A program made the translations under genes and the position numbers. A stretch of 64,000 nt of DNA from Cupriavidus necator N-1 (GTDB lineage: Bacteria > Pseudomonadota > Gammaproteobacteria > Burkholderiales > Burkholderiaceae), in NCBI RefSeq assembly GCF_000219215.1, contig NC_015726.1:124001-188000 (forward strand). The letters run 5' to 3'. The notes beneath the pieces were generated by a model. That model had not been told where the DNA came from, made no database searches, and saw only the letters and a program-made list of their open reading frames with translations. Shown in pieces: positions 29,541-38,636 of this stretch; position 1 is the stretch's first letter, and each line of letters begins with the position of its first letter.

Positions 29541-30374
29541 ATGTGGCGCGACGCCATCGGCCAGCAGCATGCCGCCGCCAGCGGGGTGGTGCGGATCGCG
29601 TCGCTGGTGCCGTCGGTGACGGAGTTGCTGTTCGCGCTCGGGCTGGCCCGGCAGATGGTGGCGCGCACCGGCTTCTGCATCCACCCGGAACCGGCCGTGC
29701 GCGCGGTGCCCAAGGTGGGCGGCACCAAGGACGTGAACGTGGCGCGGCTGCGCGAGCTGGCGCCCACGCACGTGGTGGTCAATATCGATGAGAACCGGCG
29801 CGAGACCGTGGACGAGATCCGCGCGTTCGTGCCCAATGTGATCGTCACCCATCCGTGCGCGCCGGAAGACAATCTGGGCCTGTACCAGCTGCTGGGCGGC
29901 ATCTTCGGCTGCCACGCCGAGGCCGAGGCGCTGTGCACGGCGCTGCAGGTGCAGCTGGACGCGATCTGCGTGCGCCCGTGGCCGGCGCGCCGCGTGCTGT
30001 ATGCGATCTGGCAGGACCCGTGGATGACGGTGTCGCGCGACACGTATATCAGCCGCTTGCTGGCGCTGGCCAACTGGCAGACCTGGCCGGACGGCGGCGC
30101 TGCATTGCAAGCCTGCGTGGGCGGCGACTGCAGCCGCCCCAACGCGTCCGGCGAGCGCTATCCCACCTTCCGCTGGAGCGACGCGCTGGTGCGCGAGCTC
30201 GACCTCGTGCTGCTGTCGACCGAGCCCTACCGCTTTACCGAAGACCACGCCGACGCGCTCGAGCGCCAGCTTGGCAAGACGGTGCTGCTGGTCGACGGCG
30301 AGATGCTGTCCTGGTATGGCAGCCGCGCCATCGACGGGGTGCGCTACCTGGCGGCGCTGGCGGCCGCCAACTAA
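29541..30374 (+). CDS. BtuF-like helical-backbone metal/corrinoid-binding protein, no signal peptide
   Basis: A 277-aa protein of the periplasmic-binding-protein type (RIASLVPSVTELLFALGLAR, GFCIHP, VGGTKDVNVARL, ELDLVLLSTEPYRFTEDH) like the vitamin B12 receptor BtuF. It starts directly with the domain and has no signal peptide, so it is predicted cytoplasmic, as in the family often annotated cobalamin-binding protein. No BtuCD genes are adjacent. It starts two bases after the SDR stop, so the two are cotranscribed. A role in corrinoid or heme handling is a guess from fold. Confidence 0.8.
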   Translation: MWRDAIGQQHAAASGVVRIASLVPSVTELLFALGLARQMVARTGFCIHPEPAVRAVPKVGGTKDVNVARLRELAPTHVVVNIDENRRETVDEIRAFVPNVIVTHPCAPEDNLGLYQLLGGIFGCHAEAEALCTALQVQLDAICVRPWPARRVLYAIWQDPWMTVSRDTYISRLLALANWQTWPDGGAALQACVGGDCSRPNASGERYPTFRWSDALVRELDLVLLSTEPYRFTEDHADALERQLGKTVLLVDGEMLSWYGSRAIDGVRYLAALAAAN

Positions 30375-30390
30375 GGCCCTGCTAAGCCAG

Positions 30391-31467
30391 TCAGGCCGCG
30401 CGGAAGCGGATCACGCCGTCGTCGCCGGTCTCCCGCATCAATTCGCCACGGTGCCACAGGCAGTGCAGGTGGGCCAGCGACTCGCCCATGGCGAAGGTCA
30501 TCTGGTGGATGTCGAACTGGCGCTTGAAGATCACGCTGACGATGTCGTGCGCGCTGCAGGCCTTCCCGCCGCAGGCTTCGAGCGTTTCGGCGAGGCGGTC
30601 GGCATGGTGCTCGCGCAGCTGCATGATGCGGGTATGCAGGTTGCGGAAGGGGCGGCCGTGTGAGGGCAGGATCAGCACGTCCTGCGGCAGTGGCTCATAC
30701 TTGCCGAGCGAGTCCAGGTAAAGCTGCAGCGAATTGCCTTCGGGCTCCATGTCGAACACGCTGACATTGGTCGAGATGCGCGGCAGCACCATGTCGCCGG
30801 AGATCAGCACATTGGTGGCGGCGTTGTACAGCGCCACGTGCTCGGGCGAATGGCCGAAGCCGGTGATCACGCGCCAGGCCGAGGTCGCCGCATCGGTGCC
30901 GATCCGTACCGTGTCGCCTTCCATCATGCGGCGGTACTGCGCCGGCAGGTCCGGCACCAGCGACGGGTAGTAGGTCTTGCGCGCGCGCAGCTTTTCCTGG
31001 CTGTCGGCATCGGTCAGGCCGTGCAGCGCGAAGTGCGCGGCGGCGGCGTCGCCGCCCGCGCTGGAGCCGGCACCGGTGCCGCTGCCCATCACGCGCGCGC
31101 TCATGTAGTCGCCCAGGCTCATCCACAGCCGTACGCCGAAGCGCTTGCACAGCCAGTGCGCCAGGCCGACGTGGTCGGGGTGGCTGTGCGTCACCAGCAC
31201 GCGCACCACCGGCAGGCCTTCCAGCTCATTGGCGAAGATGGTTTCCCAGTGGCCCTTGATGATGTCGTTGGTGATGCCGCAGTCGATGATGGTCCAGCCG
31301 TCGCGGCCGTCCAGGCGGTCGCGCAGCAGCCACAGGTTGATATGGTCGAGCGCGAACGGCAGCGGCATGCGCAGCCAGTAGACGCCGGGGGCGACTTCCT
31401 GCTTGGAGCCGGGCTCGGGCATGGTGTCGCCGAACGGGTATTGGAGCTGGTGTTCGAGTGCGTTCAT
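30391..31467 (-). CDS. Metallo-beta-lactamase-fold hydrolase, divergent from liuR
   Basis: A 358-aa MBL-fold protein with the metal motif THSHPDHVG (HxHxDH), further ligands in GFGHSPEH and SGDMVLP, and ILPSHGRPF. A C-terminal helical domain (about residues 270-358) resembles that of LACTB2-type hydrolases. Divergent from liuR across a LiuR-type palindrome, so it is probably part of the leucine/isovalerate regulon, perhaps as an acyl-CoA or thioester hydrolase; the substrate is not established. Confidence 0.87.
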   Translation of the reverse strand: MNALEHQLQYPFGDTMPEPGSKQEVAPGVYWLRMPLPFALDHINLWLLRDRLDGRDGWTIIDCGITNDIIKGHWETIFANELEGLPVVRVLVTHSHPDHVGLAHWLCKRFGVRLWMSLGDYMSARVMGSGTGAGSSAGGDAAAAHFALHGLTDADSQEKLRARKTYYPSLVPDLPAQYRRMMEGDTVRIGTDAATSAWRVITGFGHSPEHVALYNAATNVLISGDMVLPRISTNVSVFDMEPEGNSLQLYLDSLGKYEPLPQDVLILPSHGRPFRNLHTRIMQLREHHADRLAETLEACGGKACSAHDIVSVIFKRQFDIHQMTFAMGESLAHLHCLWHRGELMRETGDDGVIRFRAA

Positions 31468-31578
31468 GAGGAGTCTCGTGGTCGAAGCCTGGCGCCAGGG
31501 CGCGGGCTTTCTCGTTCTGCCGCCACGCCCGGCCCGAAAGACCTGGGGCGTGAAAGCACCGGTTGCCAGCCGTCCTGG

Positions 31579-31600
31579 TTGACGCTAACGTAAACGTCAA
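31579..31600. promoter_or_regulatory. LiuR operator 1 (imperfect palindrome)
   Basis: TTGACGCTAAC / GTAAACGTCAA, 11-base arms matching at 9 of 11 positions. TTGACG also serves as a -35 toward liuR with TCATAC (31601-31606) as a possible -10. It lies between the MBL hydrolase and liuR genes. Confidence 0.75.
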
Positions 31601-31645
31601 TCATACGGCTCGTTTCCATCTTAAGCGAAAACTTGACTTCACAAC

Positions 31646-31657
31646 GAACGACCGTTC
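31646..31657. promoter_or_regulatory. Second inverted repeat in the liuR promoter region
   Basis: GAACG-AC-CGTTC lies 18 bases before the liuR ATG, downstream of a TTGACT hexamer (31633-31638). The form is like a TetR-family half-site pair and differs from the LiuR palindrome, so another regulator may act here. Confidence 0.4.
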
Positions 31658-31675
31658 ACTTTCTTTGGGCAGGCT

Positions 31676-32140
31676 ATGTCAGCGACGCCAGCGGCGGCTT
31701 CCGCCACCTTCACCATCACCGACCTTGCGCGCGAATTTGACATCACGCCCCGGGCCATCCGTTTCTACGAGGACCAGGGCCTGCTGTCGCCGGAGCGCGA
31801 AGGGCCGGGCGGGCGCAAGCGGGTCTACAACGGCCGTGAACGGACCCGGCTGAAGCTGACGCTGCGCGGCAAGAGGTTGGGGCTTACTCTCAATGAGATC
31901 CGCGAGATCCTTGATCTCTACGAGTCACCGCGCGACACCACCCCGCAGCTGGAGCGCTTCCTGCACTCGCTCGCGGCGCACCGGCGCACGCTGGAGCAGC
32001 AGATGGAAGACTTGCAGGCACAATTGGCCGAGATCGACCAGCATGAGCGGCAGTGCAGGGCCTTGCTGGCCGCGCAGACCGGCAAGCCGCAGCCGGCCAC
32101 GGAAGGCGGCGATGCGCCGGCCCGGACCACCGCCGCCTGA
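31676..32140 (+). CDS. liuR: MerR-family regulator of branched-chain amino acid catabolism
   Basis: A 154-aa MerR regulator: winged helix (TITDLAREFDITPRAIRFYE, GPGGRKRVYNGRERTRLKLT) and a C-terminal coiled coil (LERFLHSLAAHRRTLEQQME). The residues match the LiuR type that controls isovalerate/leucine degradation in proteobacteria. Two matching palindromes flank the gene (31579-31600 and 32176-32197), the first indicating autoregulation. MerR proteins distort promoters with long spacers; here the palindrome includes the -35, so repression relieved by an acyl-CoA such as isovaleryl-CoA is plausible. Confidence 0.9.
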   Translation: MSATPAAASATFTITDLAREFDITPRAIRFYEDQGLLSPEREGPGGRKRVYNGRERTRLKLTLRGKRLGLTLNEIREILDLYESPRDTTPQLERFLHSLAAHRRTLEQQMEDLQAQLAEIDQHERQCRALLAAQTGKPQPATEGGDAPARTTAA

Positions 32141-32174
32141 AGCGCCACTTCCACCGGCATCCGTGCCGGATGGG

Positions 32175-32203
32175 ATTGACGTTTACGTAAACGTCAATAG
32201 AAT
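32175..32203 (+). promoter_or_regulatory. LiuR operator 2 and promoter of the thioesterase-liuA operon
   Basis: A perfect 24-bp palindrome (32175-32198): ATTGACGTTTAC joined to its reverse complement GTAAACGTCAAT. TTGACG (32176-32181) is a near-consensus -35 and TAGAAT (32198-32203) a good -10 with a 16-base spacer filled by the operator. It lies 66 bases before the thioesterase ATG. Confidence 0.85.
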
Positions 32204-32268
32204 ACCCGGACAGCGCGCGCAGCCTGTGGCTGCCCGGCGACCCAACGTTTTCACACCGGAACTCCGCC

Positions 32269-32745
32269 ATGACGTCATCCAACGCCAGTGCCGTACCCGC
32301 TGAACCAGGATCGCTGTCCGCCGCGCGCGCCGACGCCATTGCCACCAGTTTTTCCCGCCAGGGGCTGATGACCACCTTTGGCGCGAGCCTGCGGCGGGTG
32401 GACCGCGGCGAGGTCGAGCTGGCGATGCCGTGGTCCGACGGCGTGACCCAGCAGCACGGCTTCTTCCACGGCGGCGCGGTGGGTGCGCTGGCAGACAGCG
32501 CCTGCGGCTATGCCGCGCTGACGATGGTGGGCGAAGATGAGGCGGGCCTGACCGCCGAATACAAGATCAACCTGCTGTCTCCCGCCCAGGGCGAACGCCT
32601 GGTGGCGGTGGGGCGGGTCCTCAAGCCCGGGCGCACGCTGATCGTGGCGCAGGGCGATGTCTATGTCGAGCAGGACGGCCGCCGCAAGCAGGTGGCCACC
32701 ATGCTGATGACGCTGTGCGTGGTCAAGACACTGGGCCACGTCTGA
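32269..32745 (+). CDS. PaaI-family acyl-CoA thioesterase
   Basis: A hotdog-fold thioesterase of 158 aa with the PaaI motif [20 protein letters not shown] (catalytic Gly-rich turn and Asp) and [20 protein letters not shown]. First gene after LiuR operator 2 and 64 bases before liuA, so it is coregulated with leucine catabolism; it may release CoA from stalled isovaleryl- or methylcrotonyl-CoA. Specificity is inferred only. Confidence 0.88.
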   Translation: MTSSNASAVPAEPGSLSAARADAIATSFSRQGLMTTFGASLRRVDRGEVELAMPWSDGVTQQHGFFHGGAVGALADSACGYAALTMVGEDEAGLTAEYKINLLSPAQGERLVAVGRVLKPGRTLIVAQGDVYVEQDGRRKQVATMLMTLCVVKTLGHV

Positions 32746-32809
32746 ACTGACGGATCCGGCCATCCATCCGGAACCCGACACACATACCGATTCCAAACAG
32801 GAGACCATC

Positions 32810-33991
32810 ATGACCGAACTGCCAGGCCTGAAATTCGATCTGGGCGAAGACATCGAGATGCTGCGCAACTCCGTGCGCGACTGGGCCCAGGCCGAACTAG
32901 CCCCGCGCGCCGCCGAGATCGACCGCACCGACCAGTTCCCGATGGACGCCTGGAAGAAGATGGGCGACCTGGGCGTGCTGGGCATCACCGTGGCCGAGGA
33001 ATACGGCGGCGCCAACATGGGCTACCTGGCGCACATGATCGCGATGGAAGAAATCAGCCGCGCCTCGGCGTCGGTCGGCCTGTCCTACGGTGCCCACTCC
33101 AACCTGTGCGTGAACCAGATCCACCGCAACGGCACCGCCGCGCAGAAGGCCAAATACCTGCCCAAGCTGGTCTCGGGCGAATGGATCGGCGCGCTGGCGA
33201 TGAGCGAGCCCAATGCCGGCTCCGACGTGGTCAGCATGAAGCTGCGCGCCGAACTGAAGGGCGACCGCTACGTGCTCAACGGCACCAAGATGTGGATCAC
33301 CAACGGCCCGGACTGCGACGTGCTGGTGGTCTACGCCAAGACCGAGCCCGAGCTGGGCGCGCGCGGCATGACCGCTTTTATCGTCGAGAAGGGCATGAAG
33401 GGCTTCTCGGTGGCGCAAAAGCTGGACAAGCTGGGCATGCGCGGCTCGCACACCGGCGAACTGGTGTTCCAGGACGTGGAAGTGCCGGTCGAGAACATCC
33501 TCGGCGCCGAGAACGGCGGCGCCAAGGTGCTGATGAGCGGGCTGGACTACGAGCGCGCGGTGCTGTCGGGCGGCCCGGTCGGGATCATGCAGGCGTGCAT
33601 GGACGTGGTTACCCCGTATATCCACGACCGCAAGCAGTTCGGCCAGAGCATCGGCGAATTCCAGCTGATCCAGGGCAAGGTGGCCGACATGTACACCACG
33701 CTGCAGGCCGCGCGCAGCTACCTGTACACGGTCGGCAAGAACCTGGACGCGCTGGGCAGCGGCCACGTGCGCCAGGTGCGCAAGGACTGCGCCGCGGTGA
33801 TCCTGTACACCGCCGAGAAGGCCACCTGGATGGCGGGTGAGACCGTGCAGATCCTGGGCGGCAACGGCTATATCAATGAATACCCGGCCGGCCGCCTGTG
33901 GCGCGACGCCAAGCTGTACGAGATCGGCGCCGGCACCTCGGAAATCCGCCGCATGCTGATCGGCCGCGAGCTGTTCGCGGAGACCATGTAA
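32810..33991 (+). CDS. liuA: Isovaleryl-CoA dehydrogenase
   Basis: FAD enzyme oxidising isovaleryl-CoA to 3-methylcrotonyl-CoA, step 3 of leucine breakdown. The 393-aa chain has ACAD signatures [20 protein letters not shown] and [20 protein letters not shown]. The catalytic base is at the isovaleryl-type position, Glu248 in [13 protein letters not shown], while the usual acyl-CoA dehydrogenase site near the C-terminus reads [12 protein letters not shown] with Gly instead of Glu. This supports LiuA over a short-chain ACAD. Ribosome site CAGGAGA. Under LiuR operator 2 with the thioesterase. Confidence 0.95.
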   Translation: MTELPGLKFDLGEDIEMLRNSVRDWAQAELAPRAAEIDRTDQFPMDAWKKMGDLGVLGITVAEEYGGANMGYLAHMIAMEEISRASASVGLSYGAHSNLCVNQIHRNGTAAQKAKYLPKLVSGEWIGALAMSEPNAGSDVVSMKLRAELKGDRYVLNGTKMWITNGPDCDVLVVYAKTEPELGARGMTAFIVEKGMKGFSVAQKLDKLGMRGSHTGELVFQDVEVPVENILGAENGGAKVLMSGLDYERAVLSGGPVGIMQACMDVVTPYIHDRKQFGQSIGEFQLIQGKVADMYTTLQAARSYLYTVGKNLDALGSGHVRQVRKDCAAVILYTAEKATWMAGETVQILGGNGYINEYPAGRLWRDAKLYEIGAGTSEIRRMLIGRELFAETM

Positions 33992-34039
33992 AGCGCAAGG
34001 GGGCGCCGAAATCACCCGGAGCCCCCGCCCGAACCCCAT

Positions 34040-34045
34040 TACAAT
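34040..34045 (+). promoter_or_regulatory. Possible -10 (TACAAT) before aceK
   Basis: TACAAT 55 bases before the aceK ATG; no good -35 is visible. An internal promoter would let aceK be expressed apart from liuA. Confidence 0.3.
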
Positions 34046-34099
34046 CTCAGTACCCGTCGCAAGACCTCTCGCAGTATTGCCCCCGGCCCCCGTCGACCC

Positions 34100-35935
34100 A
34101 TGTCCCACTTCCCCAAACTGCTCTCTTCGCAGATTGCCTTCGATGTGGCGAGAACGATGCTCGACGGGTTCGACAAGCACTACCGCCTGTTCCGCGAGGT
34201 CAGCCACCAGGCCAAGCTCAAGTTCGAGGCCGGCGACTGGCACGGGCTGCAGCAGATTCAGCGCGACCGCATTGCGTTCTACAACGAGCGCGTGCGCGAA
34301 TCGAGCGTGATCCTGGAAGACGAGTACGACGCCGAGAACATCGAGGACGAGATCTGGCAGCAGATCAAGCTGCACTACATCGGCCTCCTGACCAACCACC
34401 ACCAGCCCGAGCTGGCCGAGACCTTCTTCAACTCGGTCTGCACGCGCATCCTGCACCGCTCGTACTTCAACAACGATTTCATCTTCGTGCGCCCGGCGAT
34501 CTCGACCGAGTACATCGAGAACGAGGAATCGCCCACGCGCCCGACCTTCCGCGCCTACTACCCGGGCAGCCGCGAGGGCATGGCCGCGTGCTTCGAGCGC
34601 ATCGTGCACAATTTCCAGCTGGAGAGCCCGTTCGAGGACCTGCCGCGCGATATCGGCTACGTGGTGCGCGCGGTCAGCGAGCATTTCGGCGACCTGCGCA
34701 TCGCGCCGAATTTCCAGATCCATACGCTGTCGTCGCTGTTCTTCCGCAACAAGGCGGCCTTCATCATCGGCCGCATCCTGAACGGCGACCACACCTTCCC
34801 GCTGGCAATCCCGATCCTGCACGGCCCCTCGGGCAAGCTGATGCTGGACACGGTGCTGCTGAAGAAGGAACAGCTGCTGATCCTGTTCTCGTTCACGCAC
34901 TCTTACTTCATGGTCGACATGGAGATTCCGTCGGCCTACGTGACCTTCCTGCGCGACATCATGCCGCGCAAGCCGCGCGCCGAGATCTATACCTCGCTGG
35001 GCCTGCAGAAGCAGGGCAAGAACCTGTTTTACCGCGATTTCCTGCACCACCTGCAGCATTCGTCGGACAAGTTCATCGTTGCGCCCGGCATCCGCGGGCT
35101 GGTGATGCTGGTGTTCACGCTGCCGTCGTACCCGTACGTGTTCAAGGTCATCAGGGACTTTTTCCCGGCGCCCAAGGAAACCACGCGCGAGCTGGTCAAG
35201 TCCAAGTACCAGCTGGTCAAGCAGCACGACCGCGTGGGCCGCATGGCGGATACGCTGGAGTACTCCGACGTGGCCTTCCCGCTCTCGCGCTTCGATGATG
35301 CGCTGGTGCGCGAGTTCGAGCAGCACGCGCCGTCGATGATCGAATACCAGCGCGGCAAGGACGGGGGCGAAGAGATCGTGGTGCGCCACGTCTATATCGA
35401 GCGCCGCATGACGCCGCTGAACATCTACCTGACGGAGGGCTCCGACGCGCAGGTCGAGCACGGCGTGATCGAATACGGCAACGCCGTCAAGGAGCTGATT
35501 GCCGCGAACATCTTCCCGGGAGACATGCTGTACAAGAACTTTGGCGTCACGCGCCACGGGCGCGTGGTGTTCTACGACTACGACGAGATCGAGTACCTGA
35601 CCGACTGCAACATCCGCGACGTGCCGCAGCCGCGCAACGAGGAAGAGGAGATGTCGGGCGAGGTCTGGTACACGGTGCGTCCGCACGATATCTTTCCCGA
35701 GACCTTCCGCACCTTCCTGCTGGGCGACACGCGCGTGCGCGCGGCGTTCCTGCGCCACCATGCGGACTTTTTCGACCCTGCCATGTGGCAGAGCCACAAG
35801 GACCGGCTCCTGGCCGGACATGTTCATGACTTCTTTGCCTATCACAGTTCAGAGCGATTCATTCACCGCTACGGCGAAGCTGGCAGCGTGCAGGCTGCCG
35901 TTCCCGATCCTGGTCCCGCAAGGAGGGCCGCATGA
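34100..35935 (+). CDS. aceK: Isocitrate dehydrogenase kinase/phosphatase
   Basis: Bifunctional switch that phosphorylates and dephosphorylates isocitrate dehydrogenase and so directs carbon into the glyoxylate shunt. The 611-aa protein has the N-terminal regulatory half and the kinase-like C-terminal half, with the ATP lysine in [12 protein letters not shown] (Lys349) and the metal/catalytic region [20 protein letters not shown]. In enterobacteria it is in aceBAK; here it lies between liuA and a carbonic anhydrase gene. Since leucine yields acetyl-CoA, placing it in the liu region makes metabolic sense. Its stop overlaps can (ATGA). Confidence 0.96.
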   Translation: MSHFPKLLSSQIAFDVARTMLDGFDKHYRLFREVSHQAKLKFEAGDWHGLQQIQRDRIAFYNERVRESSVILEDEYDAENIEDEIWQQIKLHYIGLLTNHHQPELAETFFNSVCTRILHRSYFNNDFIFVRPAISTEYIENEESPTRPTFRAYYPGSREGMAACFERIVHNFQLESPFEDLPRDIGYVVRAVSEHFGDLRIAPNFQIHTLSSLFFRNKAAFIIGRILNGDHTFPLAIPILHGPSGKLMLDTVLLKKEQLLILFSFTHSYFMVDMEIPSAYVTFLRDIMPRKPRAEIYTSLGLQKQGKNLFYRDFLHHLQHSSDKFIVAPGIRGLVMLVFTLPSYPYVFKVIRDFFPAPKETTRELVKSKYQLVKQHDRVGRMADTLEYSDVAFPLSRFDDALVREFEQHAPSMIEYQRGKDGGEEIVVRHVYIERRMTPLNIYLTEGSDAQVEHGVIEYGNAVKELIAANIFPGDMLYKNFGVTRHGRVVFYDYDEIEYLTDCNIRDVPQPRNEEEEMSGEVWYTVRPHDIFPETFRTFLLGDTRVRAAFLRHHADFFDPAMWQSHKDRLLAGHVHDFFAYHSSERFIHRYGEAGSVQAAVPDPGPARRAA

Positions 35936-36603
35936 CTGACGCCATTGCCCAGCTGTTCCGCAACAACCGCGAGTGGGTCGACCGGGTCAACGCCGAAGAC
36001 CCCACCTTCTTCATGCGCCTGGCCAACCAGCAGGCGCCCGAGTACCTGTGGATCGGCTGCTCCGATTCGCGCGTGCCGGCCAACCAGATCCTGGGCCTGG
36101 CCCCGGGCGAGGTGTTCGTCCACCGCAATATCGCCAACGTGATCGCGCACAGCGACCTGAACGCGCTGGCGGTGATTCAGTTCGCGGTAGAGGTGCTCAA
36201 GGTGCGCCATATCACCGTGGTGGGCCACTACGGCTGCGGCGGTGTCAAGGTCGCGCTCAAGCGCGAGCGCATCGGCCTGGCCGACAACTGGCTGCGCCAT
36301 GTGCGCGACGTGGCCGACAAGCACGAGGCCTATCTCGGCACGCTGCTGCGCGAGGACGACGCCCATACCCGGCTGTGCGAGCTCAATGTGATCGAGCAGG
36401 TCAACAACGTCTGCCAGACCACCGTGCTCCAGGATGCCTGGACCCGCGGCCAGGCCGTGACCGTGCATGGCTGGGTCTACGGCGTGTCCGACGGCCTGCT
36501 GCGCGACCTGGGCATGGCCGCCAGCAGCAACGAAGAACTGCACGAGCAGCTGGCCGCGGCCTACCGCCAGTACGGCGATCCGCCGCAGGCGTCGATCCGC
36601 TGA
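35932..36603 (+). CDS. can: Beta-class carbonic anhydrase
   Basis: Zinc enzyme interconverting CO2 and bicarbonate. The 223-aa protein has the zinc ligands Cys43 and the Asp45/Arg47 pair ([12 protein letters not shown]), His99 and Cys102 (VGHYGCGG). It overlaps aceK by four bases and has a strong ribosome site (AAGGAGG) inside the aceK end. Bicarbonate is a substrate of the methylcrotonyl-CoA carboxylase encoded downstream (LiuB/LiuD), which may explain its position. Cytoplasmic. Confidence 0.95.
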   Translation: MTDAIAQLFRNNREWVDRVNAEDPTFFMRLANQQAPEYLWIGCSDSRVPANQILGLAPGEVFVHRNIANVIAHSDLNALAVIQFAVEVLKVRHITVVGHYGCGGVKVALKRERIGLADNWLRHVRDVADKHEAYLGTLLREDDAHTRLCELNVIEQVNNVCQTTVLQDAWTRGQAVTVHGWVYGVSDGLLRDLGMAASSNEELHEQLAAAYRQYGDPPQASIR

Positions 36604-36653
36604 CCGGACCCACCCGACACCGCTTCTTCATACACCGATCCAGGAGACCCGAC

Positions 36654-37832
36654 ATGGAAGAGATCGTTATCGTTTCAGCCGCCCGCACGCCGATGGCTGC
36701 GTTCCAGGGCGAATTCGCCAGCGTCACCGCGCCGCAGCTGGGCGCCGTGGCCATCCGCGCCGCCGTTGAGCGCGCCGGCCTGAAGCCCGAGCAGGTGGAA
36801 GAAGTGGTGTTCGGCTGCGTGCTGCCGGCCGGCCAGGGCCAGGCCCCGGCGCGCCAGGCCGCGCTGGGCGCCGGCCTGCCGCTGGGCGTGGGCTGCACCA
36901 CCGTCAACAAGATGTGCGGCTCGGGCATGCGCGCGGCCATGACCGTCTACGACGGGCTGATCGCGGGCTCGTTCGACATCGCCATTGCCGGCGGCATGGA
37001 GAGCATGACCAATGCGCCGTACCTGGTGCCGAAGGGCCGTGGCGGCTACCGCATCGGCCACGGCATGATCTACGACCACATGATGCTGGACGGCCTGGAA
37101 GACGCGTATGACAAGGGCCGCGCCATGGGCACCTTCGGCGAGGATTGCGCCGCCAAGTACGGCTTTACGCGCGAGCAGCAGGACGAATTCGCGATGGAAA
37201 GCGTGCGCCGCGCCCAGCAGGCCACCGAGAACGGCGACTTCCGCTGGGAGATTGCGCCAGTGACCGTGTCCGGCAAGGGCGGCGACACCGTGATCGACAC
37301 CGACGAAGGCCCGCGCCGCATCAAGCTCGACAAGATCCCCTCGCTCAAGCCCGCCTTTGCCAAGGACGGCACTATCACCGCGGCCTCGTCGTCGTCCATC
37401 AACGACGGCGCCTCGGCGCTGGTGATGATGCGCGCCTCCACCGCGAAGAAGCTCGGCCTGCAGCCGATCGCACGCATGCTCGGCCACACCACCCACGCGC
37501 AGGCGCCGGGCTGGTTCACCACCGCGCCGGTCGAGGCCATCGCCAAGCTGTACCGCAAGCTGGACTGGACCACCGACAGCGTCGACCTGTTCGAGATCAA
37601 CGAGGCCTTTGCCGTGGTGCCGATGGCGGCCATGCACGACCTCAAGATCGCGCGCGACAAGGTCAATATCCACGGCGGCGCCTGCGCGCTGGGCCACCCG
37701 ATCGGCGCCTCGGGCGCACGCATCATGACCACGCTGATCGGCGCGCTGCGCAAGACCGGCGGCAAGCGCGGCGTGGCGAGCCTGTGCATTGGCGGCGGCG
37801 AGGCAACCGCGGTCGGTATTGAGATTCTCTGA
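36654..37832 (+). CDS. Acetyl-CoA C-acyltransferase (thiolase)
   Basis: A 392-aa thiolase with active-site Cys88 (TTVNKMCGSGMRA), the NEAFA motif (EINEAFAVVP) and the C-terminal GGACALGHPIGASG with catalytic His and Cys region. Tetrameric biosynthetic/degradative acetoacetyl-CoA thiolase type. Here it would split acetoacetyl-CoA formed from acetoacetate, the end product of leucine catabolism, or act in PHB precursor supply. ATG 36654 follows AGGAGA. It follows can by 50 bp in the presumed operon. Confidence 0.92.
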   Translation: MEEIVIVSAARTPMAAFQGEFASVTAPQLGAVAIRAAVERAGLKPEQVEEVVFGCVLPAGQGQAPARQAALGAGLPLGVGCTTVNKMCGSGMRAAMTVYDGLIAGSFDIAIAGGMESMTNAPYLVPKGRGGYRIGHGMIYDHMMLDGLEDAYDKGRAMGTFGEDCAAKYGFTREQQDEFAMESVRRAQQATENGDFRWEIAPVTVSGKGGDTVIDTDEGPRRIKLDKIPSLKPAFAKDGTITAASSSSINDGASALVMMRASTAKKLGLQPIARMLGHTTHAQAPGWFTTAPVEAIAKLYRKLDWTTDSVDLFEINEAFAVVPMAAMHDLKIARDKVNIHGGACALGHPIGASGARIMTTLIGALRKTGGKRGVASLCIGGGEATAVGIEIL

Positions 37833-37841
37833 CGTAGTTCT

Positions 37842-37874
37842 GCGCCCCTCTCCCTCATAAAGGGGGAGGGGCGC
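37842..37874. repeat. Imperfect inverted repeat between thiolase and SDR genes
   Basis: GCGCCCCTCTCCCT (37842-37855) pairs with AGGGGGAGGGGCGC (37861-37874) with one G-U pair and a 5-base loop. No T-run follows, so it is not a classical terminator. Elements of this form occur as dispersed intergenic repeats in many GC-rich proteobacteria. Confidence 0.7.
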
Positions 37875-37925
37875 AAGATCCAGGCAGTTCGCTGAACCCA
37901 AGTAGCCAGTCAAAGGAGCACAGCC

Positions 37926-38606
37926 TTGCCAACCGTCCTGATCCTCGGTGCCTCGCGCGGCATCGGCCTTGAATTCGTGCGCCAGTACCGTGCCGACGGC
38001 TGGCGCGTCATCGCGGCGGCGCGTACGCCCGAAGGCGTCGGCGCGCTGCAGGCGCTGGGTGCCGAAGCTCACCAGGTCGACCTGTCCGATGCCGGCGCGG
38101 TCGCGGGCCTGGGCTGGAAGCTCGACGGCGAAGCCCTCGACGTGGCGATCTACAACGCCGGCGTGCTGGGGCCCCGCACCGAAGGCGCGCAGCCGGTCAC
38201 GCCGCAGGAATTCGACCAGGTGATGCATGTCAACGTGCTCGGCCCGATGATGGCGCTGCCGCTGCTGCTGCCCTACGTCGAAGCGGGCCAGTCCGGCCAC
38301 GGCGGGGTGCTGGCGGTGCTGTCCTCGCGCATGGGCAGCATCACCGCGATGGAGCACAGCACCAGCTGGCTGTACCGCGTCAGCAAGGCCGGCGCCAATG
38401 CGGCGCTGCGCGCGGTCTCGCTCGATGCGCGCCACGCCACCTGCGTCGCGCTGCACCCGGGCTGGGTCAAGACCGACATGGGCGGCCAGGAAGCCGACCT
38501 GACCGTGCAGCAGAGCGTCAAGGGCATGCGCCAGGTGCTGGCTGGCGTCAAGCGGCGCGACAACGGCACCTTCCATAACTACGACGGCACGCCCATCCCC
38601 TGGTAA
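37926..38606 (+). CDS. Short-chain dehydrogenase/reductase (TTG start)
   Basis: A 226-aa SDR with LILGASRGIGLEFVRQY, NAGVLGP and the YxxxK site in WLYRVSKAGAN, of the C-factor/CsgA-like subgroup that ends soon after VKTDMGG. The start is TTG at 37926, supported by AAAGGAG seven bases upstream and by the fold starting at residue 2; no nearby ATG fits. Substrate unknown. Part of the collinear run after the thiolase. Confidence 0.9.
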   Translation: MPTVLILGASRGIGLEFVRQYRADGWRVIAAARTPEGVGALQALGAEAHQVDLSDAGAVAGLGWKLDGEALDVAIYNAGVLGPRTEGAQPVTPQEFDQVMHVNVLGPMMALPLLLPYVEAGQSGHGGVLAVLSSRMGSITAMEHSTSWLYRVSKAGANAALRAVSLDARHATCVALHPGWVKTDMGGQEADLTVQQSVKGMRQVLAGVKRRDNGTFHNYDGTPIPW

Positions 38607-38636
38607 GCGCGCCCGCACACTGATCACCGAACCGAC

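Noticed and set aside
32897..35845. 982-aa minus-strand frame across liuA and aceK
   Set aside because: Spans two well-supported genes and their gap, with shadow-type composition and no motif.
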